Under the pieces are notes generated by a model that was not told where the DNA came from, made no database searches, and was given only the letters and a program-made list of their open reading frames with translations. Source: Streptomyces sp. NRRL S-455 (GTDB taxonomy: Bacteria > Actinomycetota > Actinomycetes > Streptomycetales > Streptomycetaceae). From it: a stretch of DNA of 64,000 bases. Below are positions 24,549 through 32,494 of this stretch, piece after piece. The position numbers and the translations under genes are program-made. Location: the NCBI RefSeq assembly GCF_000717875.1, contig NZ_JOCT01000002.1, positions 62,001 to 126,000 of the forward strand, written 5' to 3'. Position 1 is the first letter of the stretch. The number at the start of each line of letters is the position of its first letter.

Positions 24549-26194
24549 CGCGTCTCCTCCTCGCTGACGGCCGCCCGCAGGGACCGGTGGTCGACCTTTC
24601 CGTTGGCGGTGAGGGGCAGCGCCTCCCACTCCCGCCAGCGCCGGGGCACCATGGCCGGCGGGACGGCGGCGCGTACGGCATGCTGTAGTTCTTCTGGGGT
24701 CACGGGCGCTCGCAGGTTGTAGTGCGCGACCAGCTGGCTGCGTTCGCCGTCGCCGCTGACCGTGACGGCGCATCGCGTGACGGCCGGGTGGCGGCTGAGC
24801 ACCGCCTCGATCTCGTCGAGTTCCATCCGTACGCCCGCCACCTTGACCTGACGGTCGCCGCGGCCGAGGTAGTGGACGACGCCCTCGTCGAACCGCGCCA
24901 GGTCGCCGGTGCGGTACAGCCGTCCGGTGGCCGAGGCGGGGTCGAACGGGTCGCGGAAGAAGGCACGTGCGGTGGTCTCGGGATCGTTGAGGTAGCCCAG
25001 GCCCACGCCCGTGCCGCCGACGAACAGTTCGCCGGACTCGCCCGGGTCCGCGGCCCGCCAGCCCTCCTCGTCCTCGACCAGCAGGTACAGCGCCGTGTTG
25101 ATGACGGGCGAGCCCACGGGGAGCCGGGTGCGCTCCAGGTCCGAGCGGGTCACCACGTGGTGGGTGACGTCGTCGGAGCACTCGGTGGGCCCGTAGGCGT
25201 TGACCAGGGTGACCTGGGGCAGGGCCGTCACCGCGCGCTCGGCCACCGGCGGGTGCAGTTCCTCGCCGGTGGACAGCAGCCACCGCAGGTCCCGCAGGGG
25301 TGCCGGGTCGCGTCGGCGGGTCTCGTCGACCAGCCAGCCCACGGCCGTGGGGACCAGCTCGACGACCGTGACGCGGTGGGCGTCGAGGGCCTTGACGAGC
25401 CGTCGGGGGAAGCGGATGACGGTGTCGTCCACGACCACGACGTGTCCGCCGACGAGCAGCGGGCAGAGCATCTGCCAGATGGAGATGTCGAAGACGAGCG
25501 GTGCGGTGAAGGCCACCACGTCGTCGGCGCCCAGGGACAGGTCCACGACCTTCGCCCACAGGTGGTTGAGCATGCCCTGGTGCTCGACTGTGGCGCCCTT
25601 CGGCCGCCCGGTGGTGCCCGAGGTGAAGATCGTGTAACGCGTCTCGTGCGAGCGGTCCGAGGTGTTCTGGGGTGGCGGTGCGTCCGCCGCCGTGCCGGCC
25701 GGCAGCGGCACGGCCTTCACCCGGGCCGCTTCGGCCGCGGCGTGGGCGGCGCCGGCCGGCATGCCGGTGAGGGAGGCGTAGTCGAGGAGGAGTGCGGCAC
25801 GGCTGCGCTCCAGCACGTCGCGGACCCGCTCCTGCGGCCAGTCCAGGTCGATCGGCAGGTAGGAGGCCCCGACGCTCTCCAGGGCCAGGAACACGGCCGG
25901 TGTCTCGGCGCTGCGCGGGCCGACACAGGCGACGACGTCCCCGGCGGCCACGCCCTCGGCGAGCAGGTCGGCACGGATGGCGGCGACCCGGAGCAGCAGG
26001 GCACGGTAGCCGAGGGTTCGTCCGCCTTCGGTCAGCGCCGGGCGGTTCGGGTCGCTCTCGGCGTGCCGGGCGACGTACTCCAGGACGCCGGTGGCGGTGT
26101 CCACCTCCTTGGCGCCGGTCAGGGCCAGGGCTGTGGCACGCCCCACCGTGCCGGGGACGAGGGGGAGCTCGGCCCAGTCGTAGTGGGCGGTCAT
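24545..26194 (-). CDS. Stand-alone NRPS adenylation protein, diamino-acid type pocket
   Basis: 549 residues, ATG 26194 in an ATGA overlap with the SbnB-like gene. Complete ANL adenylation motifs: TIFTSGTTGRPKG (A3), FDISIW (A4), NAYGPTE (A5), GELFVGGTGVGLGYLN (A6), LYRTGDLARF (A7), GRGDRQVKVAGVRMELDEIE (A8) and LPLTANGKVDHRSL (A10, with the catalytic Lys). Aligning by eye to GrsA gives specificity positions D-I-W-E-L-T-A-D-D-K. The acidic residues at 278, 330 and 331 suit a positively charged side chain, in line with 2,3-diaminopropionate made by the two genes just upstream. No carrier domain is fused; the free carrier protein must be the partner. Confidence 0.9.
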   Translation of the reverse strand: MTAHYDWAELPLVPGTVGRATALALTGAKEVDTATGVLEYVARHAESDPNRPALTEGGRTLGYRALLLRVAAIRADLLAEGVAAGDVVACVGPRSAETPAVFLALESVGASYLPIDLDWPQERVRDVLERSRAALLLDYASLTGMPAGAAHAAAEAARVKAVPLPAGTAADAPPPQNTSDRSHETRYTIFTSGTTGRPKGATVEHQGMLNHLWAKVVDLSLGADDVVAFTAPLVFDISIWQMLCPLLVGGHVVVVDDTVIRFPRRLVKALDAHRVTVVELVPTAVGWLVDETRRRDPAPLRDLRWLLSTGEELHPPVAERAVTALPQVTLVNAYGPTECSDDVTHHVVTRSDLERTRLPVGSPVINTALYLLVEDEEGWRAADPGESGELFVGGTGVGLGYLNDPETTARAFFRDPFDPASATGRLYRTGDLARFDEGVVHYLGRGDRQVKVAGVRMELDEIEAVLSRHPAVTRCAVTVSGDGERSQLVAHYNLRAPVTPEELQHAVRAAVPPAMVPRRWREWEALPLTANGKVDHRSLRAAVSEEETR

Positions 26195-27252
26195 CGCGCA
26201 CCACCCTGGCCGGCCGGGCTGCGGTGGCGTTCGAGGTCGTGGAAGAAGCCGTCGATCACGGAGAGGGCGCCCGTCTCCCGGGCCCGGCCGTGCACGAAGT
26301 GGCCGACGGCCAGGTCCAGTACGCCGAGTCCGAACGGGGAGAAGACGACGGTGCGGTCGGTCGGCGCATCGGTCTTGCCGGTGAGCACGTCGTACAGCGT
26401 GCCGTCGATGAAGTCCCGTCCCCCGGTACGTTGTTCGGCGAGGTGGACGGAGGTGTCGGCCTTGAGGACGTGCTCGACGTCGTCGACCACGTTGACGCTG
26501 TCGAGGATGACGTCGGTGCTCAGGTCGCGCAGCGACACGTGCAGCACGAGAGGGTGGTGGCCGAACCAGGACGGGTCCTCGACGTGGGGCGTGGCGGCCG
26601 TGGTGGCGAAGACCACGACGTCGGACGAGCGGATCAGGCCTTCCGCGCTGTCGTGGACGCGGACGTCAGCGCCGCCCGTGGTCTCGCGCAGATGCCCGGC
26701 GAAGCTCTCGGCGTATTCCTCTGACAGGTCGTACACCCCGAACTCCTGCGGCTCCCAGCCCAGCACGGACAGGTAGTTGTGCAGGTAGCGGGCGATCAGG
26801 CCGGTTCCGACGAATCCGACGCGGCGCGGTGCGGGCCGGTTCCGGGTGAGCGCACGGGCCGCGACGGCGGCCGACGCGGCAGTGCGTACGGCGCTGATGA
26901 TGGAGCTCTCCAGGCACGCGTACGGGTAGCCGGTCACCGGGTCGTTGAGGATCAGCACGGCCGACGCGCGCGGGATACCGCGGTCCAGGTTGGTGGGGAA
27001 GCTGGAGATCCACTTGAGGCCGTCGACCGGGAGCTCGCCGCGCACGGAGGCGGGCAGGGCGATGATGCGGGCGGTGGGCCGGTCGGGGAATCGCAGGAAG
27101 TAGGAGGGCGGATTCACGGTGCCCGCCTCGCCGTGCAGGAGATAGGTCTGCTCGACGAGTTCGCAGACCTCCTGCTGCCGGCCGTCCAGCACTTGGTGCA
27201 CGGTGGCGCCCGTGACCACAGAGAAGTCCGGTGTCTCAGACGAATTGTTCAC
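26191..27252 (-). CDS. sbnB: SbnB-like enzyme of 2,3-diaminopropionate biosynthesis
   Basis: 353 residues from GTG 27252 (GTGA overlap with the SbnA-like gene). Ornithine-cyclodeaminase/mu-crystallin family: VDGLKWISSFPTNLDRGIPR, the NAD site VGFVGTGLIARYLHNYL, and VVFATTAATPHV. SbnB oxidatively hydrolyses N-(1-amino-1-carboxy-2-ethyl)-glutamate to release 2,3-diaminopropionate and 2-oxoglutarate with NAD+. Residue spacing and length match SbnB/ZmaV-type proteins rather than true ornithine cyclodeaminase. Coupling with SbnA and with the adenylation gene downstream says that diaminopropionate is a building block of the product. Confidence 0.88.
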   Translation of the reverse strand: MNNSSETPDFSVVTGATVHQVLDGRQQEVCELVEQTYLLHGEAGTVNPPSYFLRFPDRPTARIIALPASVRGELPVDGLKWISSFPTNLDRGIPRASAVLILNDPVTGYPYACLESSIISAVRTAASAAVAARALTRNRPAPRRVGFVGTGLIARYLHNYLSVLGWEPQEFGVYDLSEEYAESFAGHLRETTGGADVRVHDSAEGLIRSSDVVVFATTAATPHVEDPSWFGHHPLVLHVSLRDLSTDVILDSVNVVDDVEHVLKADTSVHLAEQRTGGRDFIDGTLYDVLTGKTDAPTDRTVVFSPFGLGVLDLAVGHFVHGRARETGALSVIDGFFHDLERHRSPAGQGGAR

Positions 27253-28217
27253 TGGTTCTCCAAGAGGTCCTGCGCGCCCCGGGGGTAGTGGCGCGCCACC
27301 CAGGCGTCGTTGTAGATCGTGTCGATGTACCGCTCGCCCAGGTCGGGGGCGATGGCCACCGCGGTGTGCTCCGCGGAGCCGTGCCGCGCCAGCCACTCGG
27401 CGGCCGCGCTGATCACGGTCCCGGAGGAGCCGCCGAGGAGGACGCCGCGGGCGGCGAGGCGCCGGCACATGCGGATGGCGTCCCGCTCGTCGACCCGGAT
27501 GACCTCGTCCACGACGGACGGGTCGATCAGCGGCATGGGCGTGCTCGCGCCCAGTCCCGGGATGTGCCGGGGCCCGGGGGCGCCCGAGAAGTTCACCGAG
27601 CCGACGCTGTCGACGGCCACGATGCGCACGCCCGGGCGGTGCTCGCGGAAGTAGCGGGCACAGCCCATGAGGGTTCCGCCGGTGCCCGTGCCCATGAACA
27701 GTGTGTCCAGGCCCGGGAACTGCTTGGCGATCAGAGCGGCCGTGTTCTCGTAGTGCGCCACCCAGTTCGCCGGGTTCTCGTACTGATTGAGCCAGACGTA
27801 CCGCGCGTCCTGGGCGCAGCGCTCGCGCACATGTGCCTTGCGCGCGGCGAGATAGCTGCCGCTGGCGTCCGGTTCGTCGACCACGACGACCTCGGCACCG
27901 AGGGCCTTCATCAGGTCGGTCGCGGACGGGTTGCACTTGGGGTCGGTGACGCAGACGAACCTGAGGCCCTTCGCCGCCGCGATGACGGCGAGCGCGACCC
28001 CGAGGTTGCCGGAGGAGGACTCGATCAGGATGGAGTCGGGACCGATGATCCCCTCGCGCTGTGCGGTGTCCACCATCCAGGCCGCGGGCCGGGCCTTCAC
28101 CGAACCCGCGAAGTTGAAGCCCTCACACTTCAGGTACAGGCGGCAGTCCAGGAGCCGCCGCAGATCGAGGTAGACCTCGGTGTCGAGGAGCTCGTCGGCC
28201 CCCGTGATGACTGTCAT
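27249..28217 (-). CDS. sbnA: SbnA-like PLP enzyme of 2,3-diaminopropionate biosynthesis
   Basis: 322 residues, ATG 28217 after GGGAGG. Cysteine-synthase fold: the PLP lysine is in FNFAGSVKARPAAWM, followed by LIESSSGNLGVALAV and the phosphate loop TGTGGTLMG. SbnA replaces the phosphate of O-phospho-L-serine with the amino group of glutamate, giving the substrate of SbnB. The variant GSVKARPA instead of GSIKDR is typical for the diaminopropionate group. First of a tightly overlapping run (sbnA, sbnB, A protein, nucleotidyltransferase). The phosphonate group of the pathway might compete for the phosphoserine site, but that is speculation. Confidence 0.88.
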   Translation of the reverse strand: MTVITGADELLDTEVYLDLRRLLDCRLYLKCEGFNFAGSVKARPAAWMVDTAQREGIIGPDSILIESSSGNLGVALAVIAAAKGLRFVCVTDPKCNPSATDLMKALGAEVVVVDEPDASGSYLAARKAHVRERCAQDARYVWLNQYENPANWVAHYENTAALIAKQFPGLDTLFMGTGTGGTLMGCARYFREHRPGVRIVAVDSVGSVNFSGAPGPRHIPGLGASTPMPLIDPSVVDEVIRVDERDAIRMCRRLAARGVLLGGSSGTVISAAAEWLARHGSAEHTAVAIAPDLGERYIDTIYNDAWVARHYPRGAQDLLENQ

Positions 28218-28269
28218 GCCTCCCGCTCGCCTTCGCCCGTCCGCCGTATGCCGTCCAAACGAGCCGTGC

Positions 28270-29130
28270 TCACGCGTCGAGCTTTTGCCAGTCGGCCATC
28301 CGCTGCAGGTCGAAGATGTCCCGCACCGAGGCGATCTCCGACTCCAGCAGGGTGGTGTGGCCCGCCTCGTAGATGGCGCGGTAGGTGTTGCGCATGGCGG
28401 ACAGTGCGGCGCGCATGCCCTGGTTGGCGTAGATGACGACGGACACGCCGGCCGCACGTACCTCGTCGATGTGCCAGTCCGGGTAGGTGGTGGGGACGAT
28501 GACCACCGGTACGCGGTTGTCCCACCGGTCCAGGAAGGCGAGCACCTCTTCATTGGTGCGCGCTTTGGAGTGGATGAGTACGGCGTCGGCGCCGGCGTCG
28601 GCGTAGGCGTTGCAGCGGCTCACCGCCTCGTCGACGCCCGCGCCGGAGATCAGGGCCTCGGTGCGGGCGATGAGGAAGAAGTCTTCGGTGGACTGCACGG
28701 CCTTGGCGGTCTGTATCTTGCCGGTGAAGGCCGCGGTGTCGAGCAGCGTCTGGTCACCGTTCGCGAAGCTGTTCATCTTTGGGAACAGCTTGTCCTCCAT
28801 GCACACGGCGGTGATGCCGGCGCCCTCGAACTCGTGGACCATGTGGGCCACGTTGTAGTTGCCGCCGTATCCGGTGTCGACGTCGGCGACGACGGGGATG
28901 TCGAGGGCCTTCTGGATGTTGGCGGCGGCCTCCAGATACTCGGTCATGCTCAGGATGCTGGCGTCGGGCAGGCATCGGGAGGCCGACACCTCCAGGCTCG
29001 ACGACCACACGGCCTGGAATCCGGCCTGCTGGGCCAGGACACCGCTGAGCGCGTGGTGGGCGCCCGCGAGGCGGACCACGTCGTGCGCGTCGAGTACGGA
29101 GCGGAACGAGGGATAGCTGCGCTTGAGCAT
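28270..29130 (-). CDS. pepM: Phosphoenolpyruvate mutase, first committed phosphonate step
   Basis: 286 residues, ATG 29130 after AGGAAGG. Isocitrate-lyase/PEP-mutase superfamily with the diagnostic EDKLFPKMNS at residues 112-121 (EDK-x5-NS), which separates true PEP mutases from phosphonopyruvate hydrolases and carboxy-PEP mutases. The Mg site is VADVDTGYGG (81-90), and AVWSSSLEVSASR and FFLIARTEALISG complete the active site. It rearranges PEP to phosphonopyruvate, forming the C-P bond. The equilibrium favours PEP, so a pulling reaction is needed. None of the usual decarboxylase is present. First gene of the leftward operon, divergent from the dehydrogenase gene. Confidence 0.95.
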   Translation of the reverse strand: MLKRSYPSFRSVLDAHDVVRLAGAHHALSGVLAQQAGFQAVWSSSLEVSASRCLPDASILSMTEYLEAAANIQKALDIPVVADVDTGYGGNYNVAHMVHEFEGAGITAVCMEDKLFPKMNSFANGDQTLLDTAAFTGKIQTAKAVQSTEDFFLIARTEALISGAGVDEAVSRCNAYADAGADAVLIHSKARTNEEVLAFLDRWDNRVPVVIVPTTYPDWHIDEVRAAGVSVVIYANQGMRAALSAMRNTYRAIYEAGHTTLLESEIASVRDIFDLQRMADWQKLDA

Positions 29131-29295
29131 CTAAGGCCTTCCTAGGGTGGCGTTCCCGGGCGTTTTGGCTCAGCCGAAGCGGGGTGGCTCCGCGACCGGA
29201 CAATCATTGTCAGCACATTGACCAGCCGTTTTTGCTGTAATCCGGCGGCTAGGATGGCGAAGCTAGCACGGCCAGGGCGATGACGGTCAACAGTT

Positions 29296-29343
29296 TTGGC
29301 AATTTCTTGCCAAGAAGCGTCACGGCAATGCAGGATCGTTGAC
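29296..29343 (+). promoter_or_regulatory. Palindromic operator and promoter of the rightward operon (divergent promoter region)
   Basis: TTGGCAATTTCTTGCCAA (29296-29313) is a perfect seven-base inverted repeat around TTTC. Its right arm is the -35 box TTGCCA (29307-29312). After 18 bases, CAGGAT (29331-29336) serves as the -10. The expected start point falls on or next to the ATG at 29344, so the mRNA may be leaderless; no Shine-Dalgarno is visible. The 213-base gap also must hold the leftward promoter; TTGACC then TAGCTT with 19 bases between (minus strand, 29292-29262) is a weak candidate. The palindrome matches the operator at 6678-6695 in 16 of 18 positions or better when read in the promoter direction. 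Confidence 0.6.
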
Positions 29344-30294
29344 ATGACCTATCGAGCGCGCGTCGTCGTACTGGATCCCGTTTCCCCGGGCGCCCTTGCG
29401 GACCTGGAACAGGACCACGAGGTCGTGGTCCGGCTGGGCCCCGGCCATGACGAACTCCTCGAGCTGGCCGCCGATGCCGACGCCCTCGTCGTGCGCAGCG
29501 GAGTGACCATCACCGGCGACGTCATCCGTTCCGGAAGCCGTCTGAAAGCGGTGGCGAGGGCCGGCTCGGGGACCGACAACATCGACCTGGACGCCTGCCG
29601 CGCGGCGGGAGTGCAGGTGTTCAACTTCCCCGGCGTCTCCGCACCCGCCGTCGCCGATCTGGCCATCGGCCTCATGCTCGCCGTGACCCGCAAGATCGCC
29701 CTCGCCGACCGGCAGGTCCGCAGCGGGCAGTGGAACAAGCCCCGGCTCGCCGGGCCGGGTCTCACGGACCGGGTCCTCGGCGTGGTGGGCCTGGGCCCGA
29801 TCGGCTCCCGGATCGCTCGGCTCGGCTCGGCGTTCGACATGCGCGTGCTCGCCGCCGTGGACCGCGCCACGCCGGCCCGTGACGAGGAGCTGCGCGGCCG
29901 CGGGATCGAGCGGGTCGCCCTGCCCGACCTCCTCCGCGCGGCGGACATGGTGTGCCTCGCGGTGCCGCTCACTGACCGGACGAGGAACCTCATCGGCGCC
30001 GAGGAACTGGCCCGAATGCACACCGGCGCCTACCTCATCAACGTCTCCCGCGGCGGTGTCGTCGACGAGGACGCCCTGCTGCGGGCGCTGAAGGACGGCG
30101 TGATCGCCGGCGCCGCCCTCGACGTGCACGGGCAGGAGTCCGGCACCCCGGCGCTGGCCGCCCTGGACAACGTGGTGCTCACTCCGCACATAGGCGCCAC
30201 CACCACCGACGCCCAGGACCGGGTCGGCCGTCTGCTCGCCGCGGACCTGCGCGCCGTCCTGGTCGGCGGCCGGGCGACGAACAGGGTGTGCTGA
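29344..30294 (+). CDS. D-2-hydroxyacid dehydrogenase (SerA-like), probable phosphonopyruvate reductase
   Basis: 316 residues from ATG 29344. The family plan is complete: substrate loop VVRSGVTITGDVI and GSGTDNIDLDACRA, NAD site LGVVGLGPIGSRIARL, catalytic Arg in INVSRGGVVDEDAL, Glu in the ALDVHGQESG segment, and His in VLTPHIGAT. Relatives include 3-phosphoglycerate dehydrogenase, without the regulatory ACT domain. Phosphonopyruvate is a one-atom-shorter look-alike of 3-phosphohydroxypyruvate, so reduction of phosphonopyruvate to phosphonolactate is the simplest role and would pull the PEP mutase reaction. First gene of the rightward operon, in a divergent pair with pepM. The substrate is inferred. 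Confidence 0.8.
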   Translation: MTYRARVVVLDPVSPGALADLEQDHEVVVRLGPGHDELLELAADADALVVRSGVTITGDVIRSGSRLKAVARAGSGTDNIDLDACRAAGVQVFNFPGVSAPAVADLAIGLMLAVTRKIALADRQVRSGQWNKPRLAGPGLTDRVLGVVGLGPIGSRIARLGSAFDMRVLAAVDRATPARDEELRGRGIERVALPDLLRAADMVCLAVPLTDRTRNLIGAEELARMHTGAYLINVSRGGVVDEDALLRALKDGVIAGAALDVHGQESGTPALAALDNVVLTPHIGATTTDAQDRVGRLLAADLRAVLVGGRATNRVC

Positions 30295-30296
30295 GC

Positions 30297-31400
30297 ATGA
30301 AGTCGAACACCCTCACGCCCGGGACCACTGAGCCGAAGACCATGAAGGCGGCCGTCCTCACCGGACGTCGAACCATCACCTACCAGGACACCGCCGCCCG
30401 CGAGCCCGGACCCGGCGAGCTGCTCGTCCGGGTCGACGCCACCGGCATCTGCGGCTCCGACCTCGCTGCCTACCGCGGCACCCACCCCTACAAGACGGCA
30501 CCCGCCGTCCTCGGTCACGAGTTCTCCGGGACCGTGGTGGCCGTCGGCGCCGAGGTGACCGGCTTCGCCGTGGGGGACCGGGCGTGCTCGGCGGCCTTCT
30601 CGCACTGCGACGCCTGCGCCGAGTGCCTGCGCGGCGCACCCCACCTGTGTGCCCGGAAGCTGAACCTCAGCCACCTCGACTGGACCGGCTCGTTCGCCGA
30701 ACTGGTCGTCCTGCGGCCCAACATGGCCCATCGGCTGCCCCCCGACCTGCATCCCGTGGCCGGTGCGCTCGTCGAGCCGCTCTCCATCGGCCTGCACGCG
30801 GTACGGCTCGTCGGCGAGGGCGCGGGCCGCAGCGTCCTTGTCCTCGGCTCCGGCACGATCGGCCTCAGCTGCCTGGTCGCCGCCCGGCAGCTCGGCCACG
30901 GCGTGGTGGCCTGCGTGGACGTCGGCCCCGAGAAGGGCGAACTCGCCCGCGGGCTCGGCGCCGACGCCTACGCCGACGCCCGCGAGAGCGACCCGGTGCC
31001 CGAGGCACTGGCGGCCCTGGGCGGTCCGGCGGACGTGGTGGTGATCGCCGCCGGATACCCCGGTGTCACCGACCAGGCGCTGCGCGCAGTACGGCCTGGC
31101 GGTGACATCGTGATCGTCAGCTACTTCGAGGACCGGCATCCGGTCGACCTCAACGCCCTCGTCGGACGCGAGGTGACCGTGCACGGATCGGCGCTGTCCA
31201 CGCCCCGGGACTTCACCGAGGTGATCGACCAGCTCGCGGCCGGGACTCTCGACGTGCGGCCCATGGTCACCCACCACTTCCCGCTCGCCGACACCGAGTC
31301 GGCGCTGCGTCTGATGGACCGGGCCGATGTCCCCACCGGCAAGATCATGCTGCATGTGACCACCGACCCGAACGAGTTCACGAACGGATGGAGCCAATGA
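30297..31400 (+). CDS. Zinc-dependent medium-chain alcohol dehydrogenase
   Basis: 367 residues from ATG 30297; GTG 30288 and ATG 30342 (KAAVLTG, the usual family start) are alternatives. GICGSDLAAYRG carries the catalytic Cys, GHEFSGTVVAVG the next ligand, and CDACAECLRGAPHLC is the four-Cys structural zinc loop. The Rossmann part is SVLVLGSGTIGLSCLVAA. Closest in style to sorbitol/threonine dehydrogenases that oxidise a secondary alcohol next to a polar group. In the proposed pathway it could oxidise the C2 hydroxyl of dihydroxypropylphosphonate to a ketone for the PhnW-like aminotransferase. Overlaps the next gene by four bases. Confidence 0.85.
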   Translation: MKSNTLTPGTTEPKTMKAAVLTGRRTITYQDTAAREPGPGELLVRVDATGICGSDLAAYRGTHPYKTAPAVLGHEFSGTVVAVGAEVTGFAVGDRACSAAFSHCDACAECLRGAPHLCARKLNLSHLDWTGSFAELVVLRPNMAHRLPPDLHPVAGALVEPLSIGLHAVRLVGEGAGRSVLVLGSGTIGLSCLVAARQLGHGVVACVDVGPEKGELARGLGADAYADARESDPVPEALAALGGPADVVVIAAGYPGVTDQALRAVRPGGDIVIVSYFEDRHPVDLNALVGREVTVHGSALSTPRDFTEVIDQLAAGTLDVRPMVTHHFPLADTESALRLMDRADVPTGKIMLHVTTDPNEFTNGWSQ

Positions 31401-32494
31401 GCAACGGCATACGGGCAGCGGTCATCGGAGGAACCGGCTACACGGGCGGCGAGATGTGCCGCCTGCTGCTGGGCCATCCGGCGGTCACCGAGATCCTGCC
31501 GACGTCCCGCGGCGAGGAGTCCTTCGAGCGGGTGCACCCGAACCTGCTCGGCTCCGGGCTGCGGTTCCACGACGCGGACGAGGTCACCGCGGCCGCCGGC
31601 GACCTGGACGTCGTCTTCCTGTGCACGCCGTCCGGCGAGGCCATGCGCCGGACACCCGAACTGCTCAAGGCCGGGGCCCGCGTGATCGATCTCAGCGCCG
31701 ACTTCCGGTTCGCCGACCCGCAGGCCTACCGGGCGGCCTACGGCGCCGAGCACACCGCCCCCGAGCTGCTGCCCGAAGCGGTGTACGGCGTCACAGAGTT
31801 GCACCGGGACCTGCTGCCCGAGGCCCGTCTGGTGGCCAACCCGGGCTGTTACGTCATCACGGCGCTGCTCGGCCTCGAACCGCTGCTGTCCGCCGGTTTC
31901 GCCGAGCCCGGCGCGCCGCTGCACATCGCGGCGGTCAACGGGACCACGGGCGCCGGCATCAAGCCGCGCACCGAGATCCTGCACGCCGAGGTCTTCGGGT
32001 CGATGCTGCCGTACAGCCTCCAGGGCCACCGGCACGCGCCCGAGCTGGAGGACCGGCTCTCCGGCCCGGCCGGCGGACCGGTCACCGTCGACCTCAGCAC
32101 CGCGCACGGCCCCTTCGCCCGCGGCATCCACATCCAGGCGAGCGTCCGCGTCCGGGAGGAGCTGCGCGAGGAGTTCTCGCGCGAACTGCTCCTCACCCGC
32201 TACACCGAGCGCTACGGCACCGGCGCCGACGGCGAGTTCTTCGTCCGGGTCAACGCCGAACCCCAGCTCGGGGGCCTCACCGACAAGGACTACCGCAGGT
32301 ACCCGGGCGTCGCCGCGGTGGTCGGCTCCAACTTCTGCCACATCGGAGTGGACTATGACGCACGGCGCGGTATCGCCAAGGTCGTCTCCGTCAGCGACAA
32401 CCTGGTCAAGGGCGCGGCGGGTTCGGCCCTGCAGAACATGAACGTGATGCTCGGTCACGACGAGACGACCGGGCTGCGCACCTATGGCCTCTGA
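31397..32494 (+). CDS. ArgC-like acyl-phosphate reductase
   Basis: 365 residues, ATG 31397 in an ATGA overlap. N-terminal NADP site AAVIGGTGYTGGEMCRLL, catalytic Cys in LVANPGCYVITALL (about residue 152), and a C-terminal domain with GRAPHFSTAHG-like VDLSTAHGPFARGIH and VVGSNFCHIGVDYD. This is the N-acetyl-gamma-glutamyl-phosphate reductase family, which reduces acyl phosphates to aldehydes like GAPDH does. No other arginine or lysine genes are nearby, but a phosphoglycerate-kinase-like gene overlaps downstream. Together they would make an acyl phosphate and reduce it, on phosphonolactate rather than on an amino acid. Housekeeping argC duplication is the alternative. Confidence 0.82.
   Translation: MSNGIRAAVIGGTGYTGGEMCRLLLGHPAVTEILPTSRGEESFERVHPNLLGSGLRFHDADEVTAAAGDLDVVFLCTPSGEAMRRTPELLKAGARVIDLSADFRFADPQAYRAAYGAEHTAPELLPEAVYGVTELHRDLLPEARLVANPGCYVITALLGLEPLLSAGFAEPGAPLHIAAVNGTTGAGIKPRTEILHAEVFGSMLPYSLQGHRHAPELEDRLSGPAGGPVTVDLSTAHGPFARGIHIQASVRVREELREEFSRELLLTRYTERYGTGADGEFFVRVNAEPQLGGLTDKDYRRYPGVAAVVGSNFCHIGVDYDARRGIAKVVSVSDNLVKGAAGSALQNMNVMLGHDETTGLRTYGL

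Noticed and set aside
31397..32494. Housekeeping arginine pathway gene argC
   Set aside because: No argJ, argB, argD or argR next to it; it overlaps a PGK-like gene inside the phosphonate operon, so a pathway role is more likely.
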